From the NCBI GenBank assembly GCA_903951825.1, contig CAJBDJ010000027.1:1-46415 (forward strand): a stretch of 46,415 bases of DNA, read 5' to 3'. Made by a program: the position numbers and the translations under genes. The stretch comes from an uncultured Pseudomonadota bacterium (GTDB lineage: Bacteria; Pseudomonadota; Gammaproteobacteria; Burkholderiales; Rhodocyclaceae). Under the pieces are notes generated by a model. The model made no database searches and was not told where the DNA came from. It was given only the letters and a program-made list of their open reading frames with translations. The number at the start of each line of letters is the position of its first letter. Within the stretch, counting starts at the first letter, position 1. This document shows, piece after piece, positions 1-12,000 of the stretch.

Positions 1-2
1 GC

Positions 3-3000
3 GCTGGCGTGGCCAAGGGCAATGCGCCGCTCAAGGCGGGCGACAAGATCATCCTGACGATCAACCTGAACGAAGCGGCGAGCGGCCTGGTCGGGCTGCC
101 GACGGCCGGGGGCATCAATTCAAGCGTGATCAAATTCGACGACACGGGCAAGAGCGCCGTCTGGAGCCAGAGCGGCAACACGCTGGTACTGACCTACACG
201 GTGGCGAATGGCGACAGCGGCGCCGTCACCATTGACAAGACGATGCTCACAGCCCGGCTACGCGCCATCAACATCAGGGATGTCGCCGGCAATGCGGCGG
301 TCATTCCCGAGTTCAACTTGACCGACCCGACGAACAACGTCGACACCACCGCCCCATCGCTGACGATCGATCAGACCAACAGCACGATTGCCGGTGACGG
401 GCTGATCAGCGCCAGAGAGCGTGCGGATGGTGTAAGGCTCTCGGGTACCACCGAAACCGGCAGTAGTGTGACGATTACGACAGGAACCGGCGCCAGCGTA
501 GCGGCCACGGTTGATGCGTCGGGTAACTGGAGCGCTACGCTACCCGCTGCCTGTCTGCCGACGACTGGTAACGTGACCTTCAACGTGACCAGCACTGATG
601 TGGCCGGCAACACTACTACGGCAACGCGATCGGCGAGGATGACAGCAGCACAAGGCTTCGTGATCAACGGTCAGTCGTCCGGCGACGTCAGCGGCTATTC
701 CGTTTCAGCTGCCGGTGACGTCAATGGCGACGGCTTGGCCGACCTGATTGTCGGGGCACATGGCGCCAATGGGGGAGCCGGGCGCAGCTACGTGGTCTTC
801 GGCAATTCAGGCGGCACGCCAATCGATCTGTCGGCGATTGCCAGCGGCAGCGGCGGCTTCGTGATCAACGGCGAGTCAGCGGACGACGAAAGTGGCTATT
901 CCGTCTCCGCCGCCGGCGACGTCAATGGCGACGGCCTGGCCGATTTGATTGTCGGGGCGGCGTGGGGCAGCGATCCTGCGGCGGGTGCCAATGCCGGGCG
1001 CAGCTACGTGGTCTTCGGCAAGGCGGACGGCACGGCGGTGAATCTGTCGGCCGTTGCCGACGGCAGCGACGGCTTCGTTATCAACGGCCAGCAGCCGTTC
1101 GACTTGAGCGGCTATTCCGTCTCCGCGGCCGGCGACGTCAATGGCGATGGCTTGGCCGATCTCATCGTTGGGGCGTATTGGGCCGACGTTGTTGCCGGGC
1201 GCAGTTACGTTGTCTTCGGAAAGACCGACGGCACGGCGATCAATCTGTCGGCCATCGCCCCCAGCAGCGGCAATGGCAGCGGCGGCTTCGTGATCAACGG
1301 CGAGCAGCGGTTAGACTGGAGCGGCTATTCCGTCTCCGCGGCCGGCGACGTCAATGGTGACGGCTTGGCTGATCTGATTGTCGGGGCGTGGGCCAGCGAT
1401 CCTGCGGCGGGTGCCGATGCCGGGCGCAGCTACGTGGTCTTCGGCAAGACCGACGGCACGGCGATCAATCTGTCGGCCATCGCGCCCAGCAGCGGCAATG
1501 GCAGCGGCGGCTTCGTGATCAACGGTCAGGCAGCGAGTGATTACAGCGGCATTTCCGTCTCCGCTGCCGGCGACGTCAATGGCGACGGTCTCACCGACTT
1601 GATTGTCGGCGCCGACACCAGCGGCAGACTGGCCGGGCGCAGCTACGTCGTCTTCGGCCAGACGGACGGCACGGCGGTCAATCTCTCGGCCATCGCCGAC
1701 GGCAGCGGCGGCTTCGTCATCAACGGCGAGACGGCGGGCGACGTCAGCGGCTACTCCGTCTCCGCTGCCGGCGACGTCAATGGCGATGGTCTTGCCGACT
1801 TGATTGTCGGGGCGTATGGCGCCAATGCTTATGCCGGGCGAAGCTACGTGGTCTTTGGCAAGGCCAACGGCACGGCGGTCGATCTCTCGGCCATCGCCAA
1901 CGGCACGGGCGGCTTCGTCATCAACGGCCAGTCAGCGGGCGACTACAGCGGCTACTCCGTCTCCGCTGCCGGCGACGTCAATGGTGATGGCCTGGCCGAT
2001 CTCATCGTCGGGGCGTATGGAGCCAATGGTAGCGCCGGGCTCAGCTACGTGATCTTCGGCAAGACCGACACCGGCGCCGTCAACCTCGCCGACGTCGTGA
2101 CTGGAGGAGATGCCGCCCATGCCATCGACTACAGCGGAACGACTGGCCATGACACCCATATCGGCACCGCGGCCGCCGAGATCATTCTGGGTGGCGTCGG
2201 CAACGACACGCTCGACGGTGGTGGAGGGGGCGACGTACTTAATGGCGGTGTCGGCGACGACACGCTGATTGTCGATGGCTTGCTGGTTGCGGCTCTGGGC
2301 GCTGGCTCGCGCTTTGACAGTGCCAGCGGCCTGGTCGCTCGCGTCGATGGCGGCGGCGGCTTCGATACCTTGCGCCTGACGCGTGGCGCCAGCCTCAATC
2401 TCACCATCGCCAACGCCGCAGCGGGTGCCCCCGAGATCGGCAGTCGCCTGGCCAACATCGAGCGCATCGATCTCGCCACCGACCGTAACGCCAACATACT
2501 GACCTTGAGCGCCGCTGACGTGATCGACATGGCCGGCATGAACCTGATCAACAACTCGGGGACGGGTGCCAGTGCCGGCTGGCTCAGCGGCAGCTACACG
2601 CTTCAGACAATTGAACGCCAACATCAACTGGTGATCGACGGCGGCAGGACGGACAAGATCAATCTGCTTGGTCAATGGACGAACGCCGGCACGGTCAAGC
2701 GCAATGGCGTGAGCTACCACGTGTTTCAGAGCCAGACCGCGCGGGCGCAGGTACTCGTACAGTCAGTCGCCGCACCTGCAGCACCGTTGGCTCCGGGGCT
2801 GATGACTCCGGAGCAGGTTGGGGCCTTACGTGAAAGCCAGTTGCGCAACTACTCGCCGCTTGAGCTGCAGGCGCTCAAGGGTGCTGGCTTCACGAGTGAG
2901 CAGTTGGCCTGGTCTTTCAGTACAGGGAGCGCCGCTGCGGCGCCGCTCTGGCAGAAGCTGTCAGACAATCAGCTTCAACACTTAGACAAAAAAGCCGTTG

Positions 3001-6000
3001 AGAGTTTGACACTGGAACAGTTGCGATTCGTCCGCATGGGCGATAGCAAATCATTTTTAACAAAACTGCTACCGATCCAGAGAGGGCAAATAAGTTCCGA
3101 TGTTATAGGTCAGATGAAAGAGCTAGATTTTCTTGATCTGTGGTGGAAATCGGCTCTTGAATTGGATGCTTCTTCTTTGACAACTCTCAACGTATCCAGG
3201 CTAACGACGGAACAGGCGTTCCTCAGGCTGCCAGTCTCAGCCAGTGATTGGGTTGATAAAGTTACGCTTCCGCTTTGGGAAATGGCATTGAGTGCCGCGC
3301 AGTACACAATGCTAAAACCCGATGTACTGGCAGGAATCATTGACTCCCTGAATCCCAATCAAGCGCCACTCGGTGCAACCGCATTCTTCATCGCTTCGAT
3401 GACACCAGCCCAGGTCAATCGGCTCACAGGGGCGCAGATTCGAACCGTGGAAGTCTTCAATGCGGACAAATTGTTGCAAGAGCAACCGCAATTCCAACTC
3501 AGAGGAGAACAGCTGGATTACTGCATTGCCGATGGCAGCAGCCTCCTATCGAATCTGGCCAACGTTTCGACACTGAGTCTTGGCGCCTTCCAGAATATAA
3601 GCCCCCGCGCGGTAGCTGAACTGAGCACCGTCAAGTTGTTGGCGATCTGCGCCTCCAGCGCAGACAAATTCCATGCTCTGCCCGGTGCCGGATTCACCGT
3701 AGCGAACCTCAACGGCGATCCAACGCTGGTTGCAGCCTTGAATTCGAACCAGATCGCTACCCTGCAACCCGATTTACTCAGTGCATTGATAGGCACAAAT
3801 CCCGGGGAGCTTTCAGCTCACGGCGGCTGGCTCTCACTGCTCCAGAAAGTCACTCCGTACCAGATCGCCGCCATGAGCCAGCAGAGTTTCACTGCGCTTG
3901 GCTCCGGTGCGGGATATGCCAATTTGTCAGCGGCTCAGGTGGGTGCGCTCAGAGCAGATCAGTTCAGCGTCATCATAACTACTGCTTTTGAGGCTTTCGC
4001 GGAACTTAATTTCTCGATGGTCAGCAGTGCGCAGCTGAGCTATACCTACGATATAGAGCCCACTCATACGGTGTTTTCACTCCTGAAAATGCATCATGTA
4101 ATTAGTTTGGGGGCTGATACGATTCGGGGGTTAAGCGGCTTGCAATTGGCTACGCTAGTTGACAATGCTCCGCTGATTGAATGGCTTTCGACAGAACAGC
4201 TAGGGTTCCTGGGCGCTGATCAAATCAAGAGTCTTGGCAATGCCATATCCTTTCTTCAGTCTAACGCGCTCAAGAGTTTGTCAACCGAGGCAGCAGCCGG
4301 TCTGACCTTGACACAGTTGGGTAAGGGTCTGCGCAACGGTGGCGGCACGACCGTCCTTGAAGCGCTCTCCCCAGAACAACTTGCTGTCTTGCCGCCAGCG
4401 CTGCTCGCGAGTGTGACTGACGATACCGGGCATGCTTCTTTGCGTGCTTTGACCCAGGAGCAGGTCGCGGCCTTAAGTGAAGCACAGATCAATGCGCTGA
4501 GTACCACGCAACTGCGACGCTTGAACGCTGCTGGATTGACCGCTGCACAATTGGGCTATCGCGGCAGCGATACTTGGCCGAAAACCGTTCTTGAAGTATT
4601 GGATCCGCAACAACAACTCAAATATCTGTCGGATGACACGGTACGTGCCTTGAAACCAGCACAACTCCACGCATTGGACGGGGATCAAATTCATTGGTTG
4701 GCACTGGGCTTGGCGGCTACTGTCGACTACAGATTGACTGCCGCTCAGGTCAGTTGCTTGACTCAAGCTGAAATGCAGCAACTCGATCCTCAAGCTGAAA
4801 TGCAGCAACTCGATCTTTTCCGGATGAATGCCAGTGGTTTTAGGCCCTGGATGCTTGATTACAAGGACAGCAACGGGCAGCACATGTTCGCCCTGGCGGG
4901 AAGAAGCAATCCTGCACTTGATGTCAAGTACAACTATTGGCAACTGAGTACTGATTTCGTCAAGGCAATGCCCTCTGCTGATCGGGCTTATTTGCTCGCC
5001 TGGTCAAACGATGTAGTCGATCATCCGAGTCTTCAGCTCACATCCCTGCAACTATTGGGGATGACGGCAGAGGAGGTCAGAGATTACTTTAAGAATACCT
5101 ATCTAGCACATCGAGCCAATGGAACATTCATTCTATCCAATGACCAAATTCACGCCTTGGACACGAGATTGGTCGGTTGGCAAGCTCTTCCTGACTATGT
5201 TCCCGACGAAGCAGGAGTACCCCAAACCAAAGGATTGCTCGATGTATTAAGCGCGGATCAGATCGCCAATCTAGATGCGTCGATGTTCCGTATGGCAGCT
5301 CAGGCGGGTGGCGACTACGAATTTCTCTTACGTTTGTTAGGTGCTCCGCAAGTCGGTGCATTGACCCGTGAGCACTTTGCCGGCCTAACTGACGGCCAAG
5401 TAAAGCAGCTTGATCATGCTGAGGGTCTGACCACTGAACAATTGTTCTACAAGACCTCAAATAACTATGAAGTTTGGTATTGCCTCACGCAAGCTCAGAG
5501 GAAGGCTTTATCCGTTGAGACAATCGGTGCCTTGTCCGCAGCGCAAATCGCAGAGTTGGTGAACACTGCAGGTCGTACTGCACTCGAGGACTACAATCCG
5601 CTCGGGTGGACCGCAAAGCAGTTTGTGGACTTCCGCAGTACTCACGGTTCTTTTCTTGGCGAGTACGTACAACGTGTTTCCGTTCCGGGCGATACCTCTG
5701 TTGCAATGAATGTGTCGGCAGAGGTTGTTTCTACGTTCAGCCTGACGGAATTTAACTCGTATCTATTTGAACGGGATGCGCATAGCACATCCAATTGGAT
5801 CAACCTGCAGAATTTGGATGTGTCTGCTCTCAAAAAGGAGCAAATTTCTTATTTTGTGGGGAACGAGTACCTCTTATACAGGCTTCGTAGAAGTCAACTC
5901 TCTGTCTTACCGAAAGAGACCGTCGCCTCTCTTAATGCGGATCAGCTTGGCCAATTAAGAAACGGCACGGTTTCTGTTGCCGGCCGTTGTCTCGACGCTC

Positions 6001-9000
6001 TGAATGCTGCCTATTTCACCGCAGATCAACTGAGGTTCGCGCTCCAGTCCGATGGGCAAAACTTCGGCAGCCTTCTACAGAATCTGAGCAATGATCAGCT
6101 GAAGCAACTCGATGCCGTGCAACTCTTCCAGCTGACTGATGCAGAAATCGCGGTACTGACTCCCCAGCAGTTTCAACAACTTCCAGGCGCCGGCTTGACC
6201 CTGGCGCACTTGAGAGCCACGCTCTCCGGGGGAGTGCTTGCCAAAACGCAGCTGACCGCAGCGCAAATGGGCAGCCTGCGCAGCGAAATGTTGCTTGAGA
6301 TGACGACCGGTGAATTTCCTGACGTCTGGAGCCTATCGAGCCAATTGACGGCGGATAAGCTAGGTCTATTCAGTCCAGACAAGGTTGAGAAATTGGTTGC
6401 CAGTACGCTGACCGGCGATCAACTGAGCCGCTTCAGGCGCTCAATTCCCGGCAGTCTTTTCGACTACCTGAGCGAAGACCAGGTGGCTGCCCTGAGTGCT
6501 GTTGCACTGGGCAATCTCGGCGCCGAAGAATTCCGTGACCTCCGCCCGGCTCAGGTAGCCCGCTTGCAACTGGCTCAGCTCAGCCAGTTGAATCGTGAGC
6601 AAATTCAAAACCTCGATGCCAGCGGCTTGACTGCGGTACAAATCGCGTGGGTTTTGTCGTCGAACATATGGCTCCTCTCGTTCTTGAGTAACCAGCAACT
6701 AGGCAGTTTGAACACCGAGGCGGTGGCGGCTTTGACGCAAAACCAGATCGCCCACCTCAGCCGTGAGCGGATACAGCAACTCCGGGGGGATGGGTTGACT
6801 GCCCGCCAACTGGATTATCCGGATGCGACAGGCTTAGCGACTGTCTATGACGACTTGACCCGCATCCAGCGTCTCTCGCTGGCGCCAGCCACCTTGTTGG
6901 GGATGACCGACGCCCGGTTGACCCAGTTGGTGGGTGACGATCTGAGCGCTCTGACGCCGGCGCAGCTTGGCGCCTTGCGAGCCGGGTTTGTGGGGGGGCT
7001 AAGCAAAGATCAATTATTGACGCTCTCTGTTGACCAACTTCAGGCACTCAATGTTCACCTGTTGGACAGCACGAAGCTCAAGCTCACCTATCCGCTTTGG
7101 TCGACGACCACCTTATTGCAAAGTCTGAGCTTTGAGCAGGTAGCGATGCTGCAACCGAGCGAATTATCGAAATTGGGCACCGACGACTTTGGCAAGCTGA
7201 CTGCTGCACAGGTTGCTGGATTGACCGATCTCCAACTGGCCTCCTTGAACGAGACCCTGATACGTGCGGTTACGGCCGCAGAAGGTTGGTTGGCCACCCA
7301 GTTGGGCAAAGCCACCAGCTCGGGGAGAAACGTCTGGCAGGCGCTGGTGGCAGGCGGAGATGCGAATGTCGCCTGGTTGTCGAAGTTGTCGGAAAACACG
7401 GTAGCGGCGCTTGATCAAAATTATTTCGGCCTCCTGAGCGTTGCCCAAGTGCAAGCCATCAATGCCGCCGGATTGGTCAAGAGTCAGGCCAAGGATCAGC
7501 TTGCTTGCACGATCCAAACGGGTCAAACCGTCTGGCAGGCGCTGGTGGCGGGCGGGGATAGCAATGTCACCTGGTTGTCGAAGTTGTCGAAAGAAACGGT
7601 AGCAGCGCTTGATCAAACATACTTTGGCACCTTGAGCGCCGCCCAAGTACAGGCCATCAATGCCGTCGGACTGCTCAATGATCAGTTTGCTTGCACGATT
7701 CAAACGGGTCAAACCGTCTGGCAAGCGCTGGTGGCGGGTGGGGACAGCAATGTCGCCTGGCTGTCCAGGTTGTCGGATGCGACGGTGGGTAGTTTGCAAG
7801 CGGCGGATTTTGCTAGCCTGAGTCTGACTCAGGTGCGAAACATCAACGCCGCCGGGCTGAAGCATGAACAAATGCATTTTCGGAACATGAACGGTCTGAC
7901 CACTCTTCTCTCGCTCAGTGACCGGCAATACGCTGATTTGCCGGCCGATACAGTGGGTTCAATTATTTCTAGTGGAATGGGTTGGCTTTTCGAGGAGCAG
8001 ATTCGACGGTTGACAGGTGCGGGATTTAGCTACGATCAGTTGTCCTACCATATTAATCATGACCTACAGGTAGGGACGGGTGCTACGGTCCTTGAGACCC
8101 TCTCAGGCTATCAACTGTCGCAGTTGCAAGACGCGGTGTTCAGTCAGCTTAACGATGGTCAGCTTGGGCAGTTGAAGCCAGATCAGGTGCTGGGGTTGAC
8201 CGAGCACCAGTTCGGTTTGTTGAAGGCGGTGTCAATACAGCAGCTTAAGGTTAATCAGCTGAGTTCGGATCAATTGCGCTACCTCGATTCGTCAGGGGTG
8301 ACCACGGTTTTGAGCGATCTCACGGTTCAACAGTGGGGAATGCTGTCTAAGTCGACTCTGCAAGAATTGACCCTGGACGAGATCCATGCGATGCCGGGGC
8401 AAGCGGTGAATTACCTGAGTACTGATCAACTCCACGCCTTGAGTAAATGGCAGATACAGCAATTCAGTGATGCAGCGCTGGAGGCGCTGGAAACCAAGAA
8501 ACTGACTGATCCGGATAAATACGGAAATACAATTTTTAGCTACTTGAGTGGGAGTCAGATCATCCAAGTCAACAGTGCGCAACTTGCCGAGATTGACGAT
8601 CTCAGCGTGTTCGGGGGCCTCAAGACAGGGCAGGTCGCGTCGCTGACAACGGGGCAACTCGCCGTATTGAGCCGGCAACAACTGCAAGCCATCAGCGCCG
8701 CCAACGGTTGGTGGATTGATCAGTTGAACACCGTGACAACGATTGATGATGACGTTGGCGGCAAGAAAACTGTCTGGCAGGTGCTGGTGGAGAATACGGA
8801 TGCCAGATGGCTAAAAAAACTGTCGCCCTGGACGGTGAGTCATTTAAATATCAATCAACTTCAAGGTCTTTCCACGATCCAATTGCAGGCATTGAATGCC
8901 GCTGGTCTGCAGGAAGCGCAACTCATTACTAGTGTTTTGCAGGCGCTTAGCACCGACCAGCTGGCTCAGTTGAATGTCCGGGATTTAGGCAAGGCCACGT

Positions 9001-12000
9001 TACTGTCGCAGTACAGCGGTAGCGCGATTGATGGCAGATTGATCAATCTGCTGACACCTGCACAACTCAATGATTTGTCTGAGGCCACGCTTCAGTCACT
9101 GGTCGCGAGTGACATTGACCAATTCACGACGGCGACAATCGGCAAGTTGTCGGCACGTACCGTCAGCTTGTTGCCGATTGCGGCACTCACCCCAATTTTG
9201 CTCAATGAACTGAGTGCCAATGGCGTTGCGGGTTTGACTGAAGCGCATTTCCAAAGTTTTGATGATGGTCGGTTCGTGTTTCTCCTGCATCACCCCAGCA
9301 TGATAAATGGATTAACCTATGCCCAACTGTTTTATCTGGGTGCGAATAAGTATTCGCTCTACTCGCCGGGTGTATCGGGCGACGCTGTTTTGGGCAACGC
9401 CGTTGCCCAGTTGAATCAATCCACGTTCAGCCAATTAACCGCCGACGATTTCATTTATCTGCTGAAAGAGGGGCGGGTGACGCTGATCAACGGCGCCTTC
9501 TTTACCCGGGCGCAACTTGATTACTTCGATGGCGATGGCCAGTGGGTCTTCTCGCGTTTGACGCCCAACCAAAAGACGGCATTGGCGCCGCCTGTTCTGG
9601 CACAGCTCAGCGACGCCCAGTTCGATGACCTGCTTCAGACGAATGCCATTGACTGGGACGGTTACAGTGCACAGCAAGTAGCCGCCATCCGACCCGAGCA
9701 TGTGGCCAAATTGAATTCCGGGGCCATCAATGAACTCAGTGCGGCAAAAGTCCAGGAACTTGATGCTTCCGGTTTCATCACGGAGCAACTGGCTTGGGGC
9801 ATCCGAGGGGGCTCGCCGGGCACGGGCGGAACGCTTCTCGCCGCCTTGACCTCGTCGCAATTGGCCAACCTGAGCCCCACCGCGCTTGGCGCTCTATCAC
9901 CATCCGACTTCAGCAGCCGATTCGACATCGACGCCTTGGCGCAGTTGTCGGTGGCTCAGCTTGAGGCGCTGAGCAATGATCAGATCAAGGGACTCCCGCT
10001 TGAGAAAATCATCGCGCTCGATGTGAGCGCCTTGTCGGTGTCCCAGTTGCAGCTGACGCCGACCGCGGGAGGCAACGCGAAACAGGTCTGGCAGTTGATT
10101 GTCGAAAATCCGGCGTTGCAAAGAGCTGATCTGGGTGCTTGGCAAATCCCCTCGGCAATTCTGGAGGCGGCGAAGGCCACCTACGTCAATAACACATGGC
10201 CAGCGGGGATCATTTCCGCCCTGAGTGCAGCGACGCTCAATCAACTTCAAAAAACCAATAGCAATCTGGCCGATATTTCCAACTGGTTGAGTGTTGCGGA
10301 TGTCCAGAAAATCAACCCGCTGGTCGTTGGCGATCTGAGCCTTGAGTTTGTTCAATCCCTGAGCGCGACCCACGCCTTCAATTTACTGGAAGGCCAGTTA
10401 GCGCAGATGCACCCATGGCAAATAGCGGCGTTGAAGTCCAAGCCTTTTGTCAAAATGAGTATTCAGGAAATACAAAACTTGCCAATGACGGCGGGAGTAT
10501 TGGGTCAGGGGCTTTCGGCGCAGAGAGAACAATTGAGCTGGGTGAATGTAAGTGCGGAAGTGCTTCAAACCGCCTCCCCCCAAGCCCTTATCCAATTGCA
10601 TCCCGACAAAATTAAAGACTTGACTATTGAGCAGCTTAAAAATATTCCTCTGACCAGCCTGATGCAACTCTCGAAATCTCAATACGACAGGATTTCAGAC
10701 CCAATAAGAGAGGCGTTGGTCGGGCAGTACATTGACCTCAAAAAATCCCCCAGCGCGAATATAGGGAGAATCAAGAATCTGTTGCCGGGGCTCTGGTTCA
10801 CCGATCCGTCACTCAATCCCTCAGGACCCACTCAGCAAGGCCCGCTTACTGCACTCAGGGAATTTTATACTGCGATGACGGCAACGCGAACAGCGTACGG
10901 CTTTTATCATAACTTGAACATCAATTGGGCATCGGCTGGTGGGAGCTATGTTAAACCACTAAATGATCCTGGTGCCCTTGTTCTTTTGGACAGATTTAAA
11001 GATAACTATAAAAAAACCGTCACTTCGACAAAGACGATGCTGCAAGGCGGGCGCTTGTTTGGATCGCTCATGGCATTCGGCGCTGCAACCGATGCATGGA
11101 CGTACGCCGGCGAGCGAGCAAACAACGAATTCGAGAGGGGCGTCTATATTTTTCAAGGCTTTTCCTACTTGTTCAGTGCGTTGCAGGTACCTTGGGCGAC
11201 TTTCATGCCAATGGCAAAGGAGGGAGCAAGCTTCACCTCAAAAGTTGGGGGGTTTACATTCCTGAAAGGCTGGGATAAGACAAACTATAAACAATGGGCA
11301 AACTTTAGAGAATTCAGGAATAACTCTAATATTCAGCGATTAACCGCAGAAGATCAGCTTGAAAAGAGTGAGGTAAGATCTAGGGTATTTATTACAGAAC
11401 TCCAGCAGTACGATCATATGTGCGCAGATGTCAGGAGTATAAATGAGATTGAATTTGTCAATAGATACGGCATGATGCCGCAAGAATTCGAAGCAAGGGA
11501 AAATTCAAAATTTCTGAAGACATTGGATAATGAATTCGAATTTTCAAAACGCTTAAGATGGAGTGATTTTAAGAAAAAATCTAAAATAAATTTTAATAGC
11601 AAAGCATTCCTTATTGATGCCGGCCTTATGTTCCTTATCTCTGATGCGTCGGGAATTGTATTAGGAATACTGCAGGCAGTTGCTGCGTCACAAAATGCAG
11701 GCAATTTGACTGATGAAGAAAAAAATCGAGCCATCCTGAGCGGCTCGATTGCTGCATTTAGTTCAACAATGATGTTTATTGGAGATCTTTTGCCAATTCT
11801 TTCCAAGCTTACGCCTGCTGAAGAGAGGGCGGCCCAGCAATTCGGGCGTCAGCTCGGATATAAAGTCGGCAGCGAAAATTATATTAAGTCGGTAAAGTTA
11901 AGAATGGTTAAGGAGGAATTGCGCGGATTTATTAATCCAGCTATTGTAAATTTAATGACTGATGTACAGCTAGAGTCAACAGTAAATTTCGCTAGGATCA

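Larger units (their letters stand above)
2800..10700 (+). repeat. Leucine octad array, L-[S/T]-x-x-Q-[L/I/V]-x-x, about 2,600 residues
   Basis: This segment is built from an eight-residue (24-bp) unit. A clean run has leucine codons at 4449, 4473, 4497 and 4521, reading LTQEQVAA, LSEAQINA, LSTTQLRR. The S/T followed three residues later by Q/E is the classic helix N-capping box, so each octad may start one short helical turn of a solenoid; that fold is inference. Octads are grouped into longer super-units, commonly about 60-75 residues, many closing with a motif such as LNAAGLTAAQLGY (near 4521), LPGAGFTVANL (near 3676) or LDASGLTAVQIAW (near 6613). I do not recognise a named Pfam family for it. 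Confidence 0.85.

Noticed and set aside
654-2075. Regularly spaced DNA repeats that might look like a CRISPR array
   Set aside because: Repeats are about 200 bp apart, in frame and encode FG-GAP blades; there are no short unique spacers.
1932-2720. Open minus-strand frame of 262 codons
   Set aside because: Lies wholly inside the FG-GAP/RTX part of the giant gene; the GC-rich repeats keep the antisense frame open and it resembles no family.
7164-7928. Open minus-strand frame of 254 codons
   Set aside because: Antisense to the tandem octad super-units; its own internal repeats only mirror the sense-strand repeats.
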